Of a DNA stretch of 64,000 nt, positions 33,735 through 45,897 are shown in pieces; position 1 is the first letter of the stretch, and the number at the start of each line of letters is the position of its first letter. Source of the DNA: Carya illinoinensis (lineage: Eukaryota; Streptophyta; Magnoliopsida; Fagales; Juglandaceae). Below the pieces are notes generated by a model that was not told the origin of the DNA, did not search any database, and saw only the letters and a list, made by a program, of their open reading frames with translations. A program made the translations under genes and the position numbers. The stretch is from positions 18,797,001 through 18,861,000 of the forward strand of contig NC_056755.1 of NCBI RefSeq assembly GCF_018687715.1, written 5' to 3'.

Positions 33735-35768
33735 TCAATGACAACTCAAGATAACGGTTTGAGTCTCTAATTGAAGACCCTTTGGGCTGTGTAATAGGTC
33801 TATGGTTTGGTTTTTTCAACACACAATGCTATCATCGTAGTTCGACAAATTCCCAAGACAACGCCGTGAGTCTAGGACTCAAACTCACATCGTCCTTGTT
33901 AATTTCACAGATCCACTTATGTGGGTCTCTCATTCTCACGCTGTTGTGCATCTGGTTTGGTTGGCTTGATTTGTTGCTTGACTTGATTTCTGGATGGTTG
34001 GTTTGATTGGTTGAATCATCTAATTTACGTTGGATCGTCTAGTTTGATTTGGAGGACATTTTAATCCAATCATTATTTATAGTACAGGCATTTTAGGCCT
34101 AGTTTGTTTTTCATAAACATTTTTATCTCATCTCATCTAATAATTATAATTTTTTTTAAATTTATACACAAAATAAAATAAACAACTCAAAATTTTCAAA
34201 TTTTAAAATAAAAATAATATTCTAACAATATTTTATTTAATTTTTAACTTTTATCTTAACTCATATTTCTAACAGTATTTTAGTCAACTTTTTAACAAAA
34301 TGATACTTCAGTTTAATTTGGAATCCATGGTAGGGTCATTTTGATGTGATACATAGCAGAAGCATTTTAGTCCAACCTTAAGCCTATAGCATAGTTATTT
34401 TTAGTTAATCAACTGCAACAAAACATACATCACGGGCATAAACAAATGTTTTATCATAGAAACTGGATTTGGTCCCACTTCCCCTCTTCCCTGCCCGCGT
34501 GTACGGAAAGCTAATCAAGTCTGATTTGAGAGAGTCTTATGTTCAGTTTCTTTTTTCAAACTCTTTTAATGCTCTCTCAACTATTTCGAACACCCAAGGG
34601 CCCTCTGCTTCGTCCCATAGTCCCATATTGGGCTGTACTGATAGGCTCTGTCTCTTGCCTTCTGTTCCCACAATTATCCTCCTATATGTGGCCTTCGCAT
34701 ACATGTTTTTTCGGTTGCTCTTCTTTGTTTTACTAGGAAAAATAAATAAGTATTTGTGCAACTCCACAGCTACCATTGACAAGAGTCACTTCATAGGTCC
34801 CTAAAGTTTGCATCTTTATCTCTAGCCATTCACTCCTTGTCTTGGTCAAGCATGCCGGCCACGTGTTCAGATTGTCAAGTGTAAGCCTCTATGCATCCTC
34901 ATGCTCTCCTGCCAAATCCGCAATTTCGAATTTCCTTTCATTACCTTCAGAGCTGTTCGTTTGCGGACCATCTCAAAACTCACTCTTGCCACCGCCATCT
35001 ATTGGCCTGAACTTAACGTTCACCTCAATTTAGAATTTAGATTCTTATCGTAGAGCCCTCCTTAGGCACTCTATTTCTTGATTATATTTATTTCTATTTA
35101 GCTTTGAAATAGGATGAATTTGTTGGAACGAAAAAATATTATTCATTATCATTTTAACCGCAATTCTCACGTCATCCTCTAATATAGTATTAAATGATTG
35201 AAAATTTATTTATTATCATTTTCTTATTTTTCAATTAATTAATACCGCGTAAGAGAATGATAGTTAAGTATACGATACATAAAACTTTTATTGTTGGGAT
35301 CTTTACATAGTCTATCATTTATGTGGACCTTCCTTGCAAATGATAATAAAGTTCCCAAAAAAACCAAAAAAATAAAAAATAAAAAAATAAAAAATAAAAT
35401 TATTGAGTAATTTTATGAGGTCCATTAATGAAGAGGCAAGGAAGTGCTGAATCTTAAATGGGGTCACTAATACTTTAAAGATTAAAGAGAAGAAAGAGTT
35501 CTAATTTTCCTACTTGATAGTTCCCTTGAAAAGACACGTGGTGGAGAGGCCTTAGTACTTTAAAGCTTGGATGTTCCATTTGAAAAGGAACCAGCTGAGT
35601 TGGGTCATCTCCAAAATCATATACTTAAATTAATTCATTTAAGGGCACCATTTTTATCCCAATTAAATTCTTTGAATAATTTGCCAAAATTTGTTGGCAA
35701 TACGTAATTGGAGCATTGTTGTTGAACAAAAGGCGTTTCTTACAATGTAACTACTTTTTGGAGCCTTT
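33735..35768. repeat. Unclassified 2-kb unit, copy A
   Basis: A non-coding unit. It begins near ACGGTTTGAGTCTCTAATTG, passes the GGTTTGGTTGGCTTGATTTG-rich section (33,955-34,040) and CATGTTTTTTCGG (about 34,703), and ends at GGAGCCTTTATATGATGG (35,758-35,775). The next base begins copy B with the equivalent start (ACGAGTCTCAAATTGAGGACC split over 35,800-35,820), so A and B are in tandem. A 600-bp core with TGGATTTGGTCCCAC, TGTCTTGGTCAAGCA and CCATCTCAAAACTCACTCTT is matched in B at 40,350-40,930. I cannot assign it to any known element; it has no terminal repeats that I can see. Confidence 0.7.
34093..34275. mobile_element. MITE-like AT-rich element in copy A
   Basis: GGCCTAGTTTGTTTTTCATA, then TCTCATCTCATCTAATAATT and a tract of AAAATAAAAATAATATTC/TATTTTATTTAATTTTTAAC. 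It belongs to the same family as the elements at 40,105, 50,330 and 52,921. No TSD fixed. Confidence 0.5.
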
Positions 35769-36180
35769 ATATGATGGACACGACATCCCACGACAGTGCT
35801 ACGAGTCTCAAATTGAGGACCTTTCGGGCAACCATGGATCTGTGGTTTGGTTTTATCAAATCCACAACGCAATCATTGTAGGTCAACAAATTCTCATGGC
35901 AACACTATGAATCTAGGCCTCAAACTCACACCGCTGCTGTGGGTTTCACAAAACCACTAACACGGGTCCCTCGTTCTCTTGTTGTTGTGTATCTGATTTG
36001 GTTCGCTTGATTTGTTGCTTGGCTTAATTTATGGATGGTCGGTTTGATCTGGATTATCTGGTTTGGTTGGTTGGATCAACTGATTTATGTTGGATCATCT
36101 AGTTTGATTTGATGGAAGGACATTTTAGTCTAGCCATTATTTGTAGTAGAGGTATTTTAGTCCAATCTGATTATTATTGG
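35769..36180. repeat. 2-kb unit, copy B (first part)
   Basis: It matches 33,738-34,090 in order: CTCAAATTGAGGACCTTTCG, TCTGTGGTTTGGTTT, GGCCTCAAACTCACACC, GGGTCCCTCGTTCTC, TTGGATCATCTAGTTTGATT, GACATTTTAGTC. The gypsy LTR then interrupts it; the unit resumes at 40,025. Confidence 0.75.
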
Positions 36181-36184
36181 TTAT

Positions 36185-39100
36185 GTCTCTCAATTTCGCT
36201 TGGGATCGAATGAACATTTGAAGTATCGAGACATGCAATACAAGATTACTTACCCTCGTTCATAACAAATAAGATGCAATGTTCCTAATATTCTTCTAGT
36301 ATTATGCAATATTTGCAGTAGATGATTTTTTCTTGAACAATACTATGCATCAAATGGATAATACCACAATTATTAAAACATATCCATACATATTGAAATA
36401 CTAAACATCTATGATTACAACATGAATCCAAAATGACTGTAATCATAAGGGTATTGGAGATCAAGCTTCTTAAGTCTAAGTAGTAAACTAAAGCAACTAC
36501 TAGGCTATCCATCGAGGCTCACGCAACTCATTTAGGGATGCCATAATACTATCGATAGATCAGAGCATTGAGGCTATGAGCTCTATGTCTTATTGTCATA
36601 GTCTAATCGACCGTCTCTAGTTGGTCGACTTTTGGTGCGCTTTCTGATCTTGACACATGGTTTACCATTCTGGAGAAATGGTAGTTGAGATTACTACAGT
36701 GAGATTTAATTACAAATTTCAACAAGTTAACAAAGAACTTTCACACAGGTTAATAATGCATGCATGACAATAAATGCATGAATGTATAATCAAATTCATA
36801 AATAAGTATAACACAACTTGACATATAACATGGCATGAAATGAAATAACTTGAATTGAACTTGAAACTTGATATGACATGAACTTAATATGAGACTTAAC
36901 TTGACATGACATGAACGTGAACTTGAACGTAATATGAACATAAACTTGAATTTGAATATAACATGAACTTTAACTTGAATATGAAATACATAAATTTGAA
37001 ATCTTGTTTATTAAACTTGATAAAAGTGACTATGTGGGTGCTACATGGGTCCCTTTAAGCCATGTATCACTGCCGATTACCATATCACAACACAGGCATT
37101 TGCATCAGCTTTGAATGTGTTAATATACATGCCACACATACGGTAGACACACGTATTGTACGTGCCAATTCACAAGTACCTGCACTTACTATGGACACAC
37201 ATATTATACATTCTAGTTCACATGTATCTGCACCTGTTATAGACAGTACGTATCTAGTGTCAAGTATTTGCACACGCACGAGTACGCATAACGTGAAATG
37301 AAATATGGCTCCATTGGCATTAGTGCCTATGCGCTCTGGTGACTAGTTACTTAGGCCCCATTAGTAACTTGTTGATTGTGCTTTGTCAACTTAGAAAATT
37401 TCACACTATTTTAGACACTCTATCATGAACAAAGGAGTTCCATATTACCCATCCTAGCACTTAAGGGTGTGATCGACATGAACAGACTTGACATGACTTG
37501 AAAGATTGTTCCTGAGATACATAAACTGTATTCGAGATGGTACGTGATATGACTACGAAAGGACAAAAGCCTTGATATAGTGTAACATGACATGAACATA
37601 AGTCGATAAACATGAAGTATTTTGAGATAGAAAATATTTTATAGCATGAAAGATATCATGTAAAAAAACAGATAATATTTCGTAACGTAGCATAACATGT
37701 AAAAAAATATTATGTTACATAATATACATGTAACATATATCATAACGTAACATGACATACTTGCCATATGTAGCAATACGTGATAGAATAGATTGCATAA
37801 CAAATAAATATTTCGTGATAGAATAAATAATGTGTGATAGATAAACATGTAATGATATAGCATGCTGTAACATATATGATAACATACATATATAAAATGT
37901 AGTTCACTTACCCATCACACATTCACAATAAATTAATAGTAAGTTAAAAGCTAACTTACTTTGCTCGTCACATTTTACAAAATTCAAGTGCGACCATGAG
38001 AAACTATAATTAGTGTTTCTAAAAGTTAAAAACTTCATCATTAACAACTTGTAAACATGGAAAATGCTAACTTAGAGTAAAATTATCATTTTACTCTCTA
38101 CATGTGTGACATTTTTCTAAGAGCAACTATGTTTTGAATCAACAAACAAAAGTCACCAAAAATCAGAAAACATCACTTGGAGTACTCGGCTCCATACTTT
38201 GTCCTAAAACAATTTTTTTTCTCTTAACTAGTTTTGATTAACCACTTGATTCATGGCTTAAAAAATTAGATCTTCAAACCAAAACATCACATAGTTTAAA
38301 AATGTGTCCTAAAGCAAGTCCAAGATTTAAATTTAAAATTACAAGACTAAAAATAAACCAAAACACGGATCTAGCCAAAAACATCAAACCTTTGGCCTAA
38401 CTGAGTATTCTCTTACATAAAAATCATATATCTCAAAATAACTTCAAAAATTTTCAAAATAACATCATAACATGTATATAAAAAGCTTATAATCCTTAAA
38501 TAAATATATCAAAACCATTGGAGTAAGATTAAAGCACAAAACATCCAAACTTTCTTAAAACAGAAACTGTTTTTCTTCTTCCAGTTTCTAAGTTTCTAGA
38601 TTGAGAAAAATTTTCATCAAAAGTTTTAATCATGTAACAAATCCTCAACCAACATTTATATACACATATTAATAACACTCCATAAAACTATCAGACCAAG
38701 ATCTATTCATTATATTGGTCAAAAACTTTAAACTATAACACACTCTCTAGCTTATCACCTAGAATAACCTTTCCATGGTTAAAACGACTTTTGACTGATC
38801 AAATGACCATCAAATGGAACAAACAAGATATCCACGGAAACTAGACTCCAAGACTTTAGGAATAAAACTTTATGAGAAAATACTTACAAAAACTTCAAAT
38901 AGGGTGTGTAATGTGACTAAGAAAAACTATTCGAGAGAACATTTTGCTTTTTTTCCAAGAAAAGTGTGAGAAAGCAATGGAATGAGTGTGAAATAGGTTA
39001 GACTACCTCTTACAAACATGAGGGGCTTGTGAATAACCTTGAGTGATGGTTTTGTCAGCCCAAAATAGTGGGCAAAACCAGTGCATGGCATTGTTCTCCA

Positions 39101-40024
39101 AGGTCTCGTGTGAGAGGAGAAGAGTGAGGTAGCTCTAGTTTTCACTTCAAGTACACTCCAGGGCTATAATAGGCAGAGGCTGATCAGCCATGTGGGGGTA
39201 GAAAACTTAGCTAAGAAGTATTTCCAAGGTGGCTTAATTCGTAGGCCTTAATGGGCCTTATCCGAATGGGTTTCAATTTGGGGTTAAAAGAGGGTTTGAG
39301 ATGCTATCAACCCTAAATTCAATTTTTATTAACTCAATAAAATTTTCAAGATTTAAAAGGTTGGATAATGTTGTCATAACATAAAAAATTAAATGATTAA
39401 TAACATGTAGAAGTGATTTAATCAAGTGATTGAATACAATGCTAGAAATCGAATCAGTTAGGGTTTGGATGTTAACTTTAGGGTTTGATAATAGTTACTC
39501 TTGGTGCCAAGTGTTCATTACTATTCATCAAGCGTGGCTAAGATCTTGACAAGTGTTTAAATAAAACTTCTCTAACCTAATTTGAATATTTCACACTGTG
39601 ATTTCAAAAACATTGTACTTGGTGTGCTTATCGAGATTATTATTTATCCGGTAAAATCCTAAATATTCATACAAAGCTAACAGTACAAGTCGTTTATCAA
39701 AATTCAACCTCAAAGTGCATCGAAAAATAAAAACACAGTTTTGAATAGGCGTTTCATTTGAAAAACTGAGAAAAGGGATTATTATTCCCTAAAATCCTAA
39801 ATATTTGACTAATTCTAATGGTGTAGACCATAAAACATTGTGAAACTTTTAACTACCTTAAATAATTAAAATCGTGCCTATGGCATTATAGTAAGTGATA
39901 ACATTGACTCTGCTGATAGACTAAAATTTACATTATAGGTCGATTAGTGAAAACTTACGAGGTTTTTATGAGGTTCCTAAAGCCTATAAAAATTCTACCA
40001 TTAAATTTTCAGTGGGCTATTACA
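36185..40024 (-). mobile_element. Long Ty3/gypsy (Tekay/Del-like) LTR, probably solo
   Basis: Read on the minus strand it starts TGTAATAGCCCACTGAAAAT (40,024), the recognisable start of plant Del/Tekay LTRs. It contains no gag or pol frame, only AT-rich sequence with reiterated AACTTGACATGACATGAAC motifs (36,820-36,960), a 48-bp triplicate and ACATGTAA-type repeats (37,680-37,880). The left end is not sharply defined; flanking sequences on both sides belong to copy B of the 2-kb unit, which argues for one insertion of about 3.8 kb. No clear TSD was found. Confidence 0.55.
37146..37285. repeat. Three 48-bp tandem copies
   Basis: Units start at 37,146, 37,194 and 37,242 (GACACACGTATTGTACGTGC, GACACACATATTATACATTC, GACAGTACGTATCTAGTGTC), each with a CACAAGTACCTGCAC-like second half. 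They are degenerate and lie inside the gypsy LTR. Confidence 0.8.
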
Positions 40025-40927
40025 ATAAAAATGGTACTTTAGTCAAATTCGAAATCTATGGAAGGGTCATTTCGATCTTATATGTAGCAATAGCATTTTA
40101 GTCCAACCTTAAGGCCTCATTTGGTTATACAAACAAGATGAGATGAGAAATATATAGATAGTAGTGAGATGATTTGTGAATAATAGTGAAATAGTTTGAG
40201 TTAAGATATTCTGTGGGTTTTCGGAAAGAAGAGAAAAAAAAATTGAATAAAAATATTATAAAGTTAAAATTTTGTTATAATATTATTTTTTAGTTAATCT
40301 AACCGAACCAAAACCTACATCACAGAGCGTAAACTCAATGTTTTATCATGGAAGTTGGATTTGGGCCCATTTCCCTTCTTCCAAGCCCGTGTGTACGAAA
40401 AGCTAATCTGGACTAATTTGAGAAAGTCTTATGTGCAGTTTCATTTTTCAACTTTTTTTAATGCTCTCTCAACTATTCAAACTCCCAAGGGCCCCCCATT
40501 TCATCACATAGGCCCATATTGGTCGGTTGTTCTGATGGACTTTTCCTCTTGCCTTCGGTCCCCTCAATTGTCCTCTTATATCTGGCCTTCGCTTACATGT
40601 ATTTTCAGCTGCTCTCTTTGTTTTGCGAGGAAAATTAAATAAATATTTACAGCATCATCTTTGTGTAAATCTACAACTACTATTGACAAGAGAGTCATTT
40701 CATAAAGTCCCTAAAGTTTTGCATCTTTATCTCTAGCCATTCACTCTGTCTTGGTCAAGCAAACTAGCCATGAGTTCATATATCAAGCATAGCCTTTAAG
40801 AACTATCATGCATTATTTTTAAATTTAAAATTTTGGCTTTCCTATCGTTCCCTTCAGGGTTGTTCATTTATGGACCATCTCAAAACTCACTCTTGTTGCC
40901 GCCATCTCTTGGCATGAACTTAACATT
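40025..40927. repeat. 2-kb unit, copy B (second part)
   Basis: It aligns with 34,285-35,018: GGTACTTTAGTCAAATTCG, CATTTTAGTCCAACCTTAAG, TGTTTTATCATGG, AATGCTCTCTCAACTATT, AGGGCCC, CATCTTTATCTCTAGCCATT, GACCATCTCAAAACTCACTC, CATGAACTTAAC. A MITE-like element (about 40,105-40,295) sits at the position equivalent to the one in copy A. The copia element then splits the unit at 40,928. Confidence 0.75.
40105..40295. mobile_element. MITE-like element in copy B
   Basis: GGCCTCATTTGGTTATACAA, AGATGAGATGAGAAATATAT, ending in AAAATTTTGTTATAATATTA. It is in the opposite orientation to, or internally rearranged from, the copy at 34,093, at the homologous site. Confidence 0.5.
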
Positions 40928-41136
40928 TGTTGGCGTGAGCTGCCAATGAACAACTGATTGGAGAAATTGCAAGAGTGGTGTGAATTGAAAATCCCTTCGT
41001 TAATGGTTAATCATAATATTAGTCTTACAGATTGTACAATCATAAATAACTTCCATATTCTTTCTCAGTATATTGCTATGTAATTATATTTGTTCTATAC
41101 AAAGAAAGATGAATAAGAAAAAACCTTTTTCTATCA
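40928..41136 (+). repeat. 5' LTR of the complete copia
   Basis: 209 bp, TGTTGGCGTGAGCTGCC...CTTTTTCTATCA. It aligns over its whole length with 45,378-45,577. Confidence 0.93.
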
Positions 41137-41153
41137 TGATATCAAAGCGGGAT
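41137..41153 (+). other. Primer-binding site
   Basis: TGATATCAAAGCGGGAT, immediately after the LTR, matches the initiator-Met tRNA type (TGGTATCAGAGC) with small changes. Confidence 0.8.
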
Positions 41154-41212
41154 ACTAGGATTTCCACTACAACTGAACTCTCACTAGAAAAAATTCAGAA
41201 CTAATTGAACAT

Positions 41213-42180
41213 ATGGAGGACTCAACTGAGGTGGTGCAGCATGGCTCCAACTTGGATGAATTAACAAACAGAATGATGGAAGTCTTGACCAAAAATCAAA
41301 CTCAAGTTCCCACTCCCAACTACAATTCATCTACCGCACAGATCGACATTATGTTGGGTGGCACCAACTATGTTTTATGGTCCCAAGCTGTTGAGATGTA
41401 TATCTCTGGCAAAGACAAATTTGGATATATTAATGGAGACTTCCCACACTCTCCACCCACATACCCTACCTTCTGAAAATGGCGAACTGAGACTGCAATC
41501 ATGGAAGGATGGCTGATCAACTATATGGACCCGCCTTTGATCAGAAATTTTATTCGGTTTCCAACTATAAAAATGGTATGGGACTCTATTAATACAACTT
41601 ACTTTGATGGGAATGACATCTCCTAAGTGTATGATCTAAAAAAATGAGTGACTAGAATGAGACAAGCCGGAGGATCAATTGAAAAATATTACAATGATCT
41701 TCAAGGCTTGTGGAGAGAGATTATTTTTGATCCTAACACAATGAGTGTGCTATGGATATACAGAAATACAATTCAATTCAACAAGAAGATAGAGTCTTTA
41801 TATTTCTTGATGGATTGGATGATTGGCTAGATAAGATATGAAGTTATGTGCTCTAGCTATGATCGTTCCCTACAGTAGAACAAGCTTATGCTCATGTTCA
41901 AAGGGAGAATATTAGGTAGGTAGTGATGAGAACAGACATAGACACTACACCTGGCGTTGTTATGGCTTCTAAAGGAGTCAAGACGGGCTAGGCCGCATCT
42001 AACAACTTCACTTCAAATGTACAAACACAAATCTCCTACTACAAGGAATGGAAAATTGAATACAACCTCTAAAGCAAAGGAACAATCAGAAGGAGGAGGC
42101 TGTACTCATTGCGGAAACATGAAACATATCCGTGACACTTGTTTTAAGCTACGGGTACCCCGAATGGTGGGCTGAACTCA
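41213..42180 (+). pseudogene. copia gag with zinc knuckle
   Basis: The frame begins at ATG 41,213 (MEDSTEVVQHGSNLDE). It contains MLGGTNYVLWSQAVEMYISG, the usual copia gag head, then TTYFDGNDIS and MRQAGGSIEKYYNDLQGLW (gag dimer/UBN2 type), and a CCHC knuckle CTHCGNMKHIRDTC (about 42,101-42,142). In-frame stops occur at about 41,474, 41,623 and 41,645, and the frame shifts after 41,830, so no full Gag can be made. Confidence 0.85.
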
Positions 42181-42359
42181 AGGCATGAAAACAATGTGAA
42201 GCAGCCTCTGATAAAGGCTCGAGTTGGGCTGCTTTGGTAACTGCAAAACCTCAGCTATCTTTCATCTCACAAGTAAAACATTCCGCTGATCCTACTACTC
42301 TCAATGATCAAGTTAAATGTGATTATGCATTGCTTAGTGCTAACCAAGGTGACGACAGT

Positions 42360-43506
42360 GACTAGATAATTGATTCAAGGGCAACAGATCATATGACAAA
42401 CACTCCAAGTGACTTTATTGTGATCACTCCACCAAGGTGCATGAGGATTGCTAATGCTAATGGAGTCACATATCTAGTTACAGGGTTTGGAACTGTTGCT
42501 TTATCACCCTCACTCTCTTTATACAATGTTGTACTAGTCCCGTCTCTCTCAAATAAATTGATGTCTGCTGGCCAAGTTATTGAGGAATTGAATTGTGTTG
42601 CACTTAAATTTCTTGCCTTTTGTCTCCTCCAAGATATTCTCACCAAGGAGATCATTGGGCGTAGTTCTAAGAGGGGAGGGTTATACTATATGGATGACTT
42701 CGGTCCAAGTAAAGCTAATCATATGCATCACACGAACAACATCAAGGAGAGATAGATTTGGCTATAGCATTGTTGTTTGGGGCATCTGTCCTTCAGTTAT
42801 ATGAAGTATTTATTTCTAGATTTATTTTCAAGTTTACATGATTCATTTTTAAAATGTGATACAACATTTTAGCCAAGAGTCATCATGTTCCTTACCCAAT
42901 AAGTTTGAATAAAAGTGATATTTATTTTACCTTAATTCACTCTGATGTTTGGGGACCCTCTCCAATTACAACTTTTGTGGCATTCGTTGGTTTGTGACAG
43001 TTGTTGATGATTGTACTCGCATGACTTGGCTGCACTTGTTGAGAAACAAAGATGATTTGCTTGGGGTTTTTCAATCTTTTCATGCAATGATTCAGACTCA
43101 ATTTTTAACTAAAATTCAAATTCTCCATTCTGACAATGGTGGTAAATATGTCAACAAACAATTTAAAATTTACTTTGAAACTCATGGCTATCTCCATGAA
43201 ACTTCTTGTACTCAAACACCACAACAAAATGGGATAGCCGAATGTAAAAACAAGCACATTTTAGAAACAACCCATGCCCTATTGATTGGAGCCCATATAC
43301 CTACTCGGTATTGGTGTGATGCGGTTATTACTGTAGTACATCTTTTGGATCACATACCTTCGAAAGTATTGAATTTTAAGACCCCATTACAGATTCTTTC
43401 TAACCATGTCTTCTTGCCTACTATGTTGTTAATTCCCCCACGTATCTTTGGATGTGTTGCCTTTGTTTGTCTTCATATGAATCAACGCACCAAGCTTGAT
43501 CCATGA
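42360..43506 (+). pseudogene. copia protease and integrase remnant
   Basis: The protease motif normally reading D-S-G is here IIDSRATDHMT (about 42,368), so the active-site Gly is replaced. After a degraded pre-integrase zone comes the integrase core at 42,949-43,506: VVDDCTRMTWLHLL (first Asp), HSDNGGKYV (second Asp, about 43,129) and TPQQNGIAECKNKHILE (Glu). The integrase catalytic residues are thus present, but stops upstream and downstream break the polyprotein. Confidence 0.85.
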
Positions 43507-44039
43507 GCAGTTTGGTGTATTTTCTTGGGGTGTATGCAACACATAAGAAAGGATACCACTGCTATGATCTTGCTACTAAACGCACTTATATCACTATGGA
43601 TGTCACTTTTTTGGAATCAGATTATTTCTTTTCTCCGTCGGAATCCAATTTAGCCCTTTAGAGGCGGGTTGCTGAGAAGAATTGGTGGAATTGGCCAAGA
43701 TTAGAGGACAATCTAGTATAAATTGGAGAAAATGAGGTAGAGACTAGTGAGGAAAATAAGGAAAACAGTGCTGAAGCTGAAAAATATTCAAGGAGCTAAA
43801 TCATCTGGGCCTGAATCCCTTCTCTCCTTAGTACTCAAAGACCATTCTCCTAAGAATATTCTTGAGGTAAGCTCTCCTACTACACCTTTACCTACTAATG
43901 ACTTGGATACGTCTGTTGGCTATCAATTACCTTTCATACATAATCGTTGCAAGCCACTAAATCGGTACTCTCTAGAATCTAAGGATAGAAGATCAAGATA
44001 CTCGATTGCCAATTATGTGTTGACTTAACGACTAATAGA

Positions 44040-45175
44040 ACCTCTCAAGGCGTTTGTGCATAATTTATCCTCATGCCATCTTCCCAACGGAATACAAGAA
44101 GCATTAACAAATCCGAAGTGAGTTTAAGCTATAAAGGAAGAAATGGAGGTCTTTAGAATAAGAACAATGCTACGCCGCGCAAACGCCGCGCAATCGCTTT
44201 GAAAAAGAGTGGGGTCCACGATTAAAAAGTTAGTTTTTTTTTTTCATGTGGGTCCCATATTAATTCATTTTTTTCAAAGCGACTGCACGTCGCTTGCACA
44301 ACCATGACCACAAATATCATTTCTCTTAGAATAATAATACATGGACTCTTGTCCCACTACTGAAAGGGAAGAAGAAAGTAGGATGCAGATGGGTCTTTTC
44401 CCACGAATGATAGAAGGCGAGACTAGTAGCAAAAGGATACACAGACATAAGACATGGATTATCAAGAATCGTTCTCACCAGTGGTAAAATTGAATATTGT
44501 GAGTCTTGTTGTCTCTCGTAGCATATTTAGATTGGTCGTTACATCAGTTTGATGTAAAGAACACCTTTCTTCATAGCGATCTTGAACAAGAGATTTACAT
44601 GGATATTCCACCACGGTACAATGCATCCTCAAAGACTGAAGTTGTGTGTAAATTACAATGATCATTATATGGATTGAAATAATCATCCCAGACATGGCTT
44701 GGTTGATTTAGCATGGCTATGAAAAAATAGGGCTTCCAACAAAGCAACTCAGATCATACTTTATTCCCAAAGCACCGATTGGGAATAATACCCTTAATTA
44801 TCTATGTAGATGGCATGATCATTACAAAGGATGACGTGGAATAGATCTCTAGACTCCATAAGTCATTGGCAACTGAAGTTGTAATGAAAGATCTTGGAGG
44901 ACTCAAATATTTTTTGGCTAGATCAAAGCAAGGTAGATTTCTTTCTCAAAGGAAATATGTGCTAGATTTGTTATCAGAAATAGGATTATTAGATTGCAAG
45001 CAAGTTGATACTCCTATTGTGCAGAATCATAAAATTGGAAAATGCTCAAATCAAGTGCCAACTACTAATGAGAGGTATAAAAAATTAGTTGGTAAGCTGA
45101 TTTATTTATCTCATACTCCGCTAGGAACCTGTTCTGCGACAACAAGGTGGCCATTGACATTTCCCATAATCTAGT
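44040..45175 (+). pseudogene. copia RT remnant with YVDG and lost RNase H
   Basis: RT fragments: EALTNPK and EEMEV (about 44,100-44,150), interrupted by a MITE; TWTLVPLLKGKKKVGCRWVF-like sequence after it; FDVKNTFLHSDLEQEIYMDIPPR (about 44,547-44,615); the active site as IYVDGMIITKDD (about 44,800) with Gly for the second Asp; then MKDLGGLKYFLARSK (44,886). RRYKKLVGKLIYLSHT-like sequence (about 45,070-45,115) jumps straight into DNKVAIDISHNLV (about 45,138), so most of the RNase H domain is deleted at about 45,118. Confidence 0.82.
44162..44325. mobile_element. 164-bp MITE with 9-bp TSD inside copia RT
   Basis: TTAGAATAA occurs at 44,153-44,161 and 44,326-44,334. The ends GAACAATGCTA and (reverse complement) GAGAAATGATA match 8 of 11, and inner arms CGCTTTGAAAAA and TTTTTTCAAAGCG pair. 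A TSD of 9 bp with short inverted ends fits a Mutator-like MITE. It contains GTGGGTCC-type GC patches and no coding sequence. Removing it restores the continuity of the RT region. Confidence 0.75.
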
Positions 45176-45377
45176 CTAGCATGATCGCACTGAACATGTA
45201 GAAGGGGATCACATTTCATCAAACAGAACCTTGAAACCAAGGTAGTTTGATTTCCATTTGCTAAATCTAAAGACCAACTGTCAGACATACTTACAAAGTC
45301 TATTTCTAGCAAAATCTTCAACAACTCACTTGACAAGTTGGGCATTAGAGATATATATGCACCAACTTGAGGGGGAG

Positions 45378-45577
45378 TGTTGTCATGAGCTGTCAATGAA
45401 GAACTGATTGGAGAAATTGCAGGAGTGATGTAAATATGGAAATCCCTTCCTTCAAGTGATTAGCCTTAGAGATTGTATAACCATAAATAACTTCCATGTT
45501 CTTTCTCAATGTACTACTATATAACTATATTTTTTCAGTACAAAGAAAGAAGAATAACAAAAAACCTTTTTGTATCA
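45378..45577 (+). repeat. 3' LTR of the complete copia
   Basis: 200 bp, TGTTGTCATGAGCTGTC...CCTTTTTGTATCA, preceded by the polypurine tract at 45,367-45,377 and followed by the TSD ACATT. Confidence 0.93.
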
Positions 45578-45897
45578 ACATTCACCTCAATCTAGATTTT
45601 TATCATAAAGCACCCATTTGGCGCTCATTTTCTTCCTCATATTTATTTCTATTTTGCTTTGCAATAGGAGAAGTTTGTCGGAACGACAAAATATTATTTA
45701 TTATCATTTTAACCGCCATCTAAATCAGCAAATGGGGTGACTAATCATGTTAGGAGAAATAAATAGAAGAAATAATACTAATTTTTCTAGGTTTTGGTGT
45801 AGAGGCCTTGGTACTTTAAAGGTTGGATGTGCCATTTGGGATGAACATATGAGGTTAGAGTGGATTGTTTGGAATGTTGGGATTTAACGATGGAGTG
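45578..45897. repeat. 2-kb unit, copy B (third part)
   Basis: It continues copy B after the copia: CACCTCAATCTAGATTTTTA, CATATTTATTTCTATTTTGC, CGGAACGACAAAATATTATT, TATCATTTTAACCGCCATCT (compare 35,022-35,165), then a shortened tail GGTACTTTAAAGGTTGGATG (compare 35,555). It ends at about 45,845, before the solo LTR. Relative to copy A about 270 bp are missing here (35,165-35,430). Confidence 0.7.

Larger units (their letters stand above)
40928..45577 (+). mobile_element. Complete Ty1/copia element with both LTRs and TSD
   Basis: 5' LTR 40,928-41,136 and 3' LTR 45,378-45,577 (both TGTTG...TATCA), flanked by the 5-bp TSD ACATT (40,923-40,927 and 45,578-45,582). A primer-binding site TGATATCAAAGC follows the 5' LTR and the purine tract TTGAGGGGGAG precedes the 3' LTR. 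The paralogous copy A at about 35,012-35,030 reads AACTTAACGTTCACCTCAA without the element, giving an empty-site comparison. Coding order is gag, protease, integrase, RT, partial RNase H, all with stops. The LTRs differ at dozens of positions, so the insertion is old. Confidence 0.93.

Noticed and set aside
37146..37285. CRISPR-like array (three 48-bp units)
   Set aside because: Units are contiguous and degenerate, have no unique spacers, and lie in a plant LTR.
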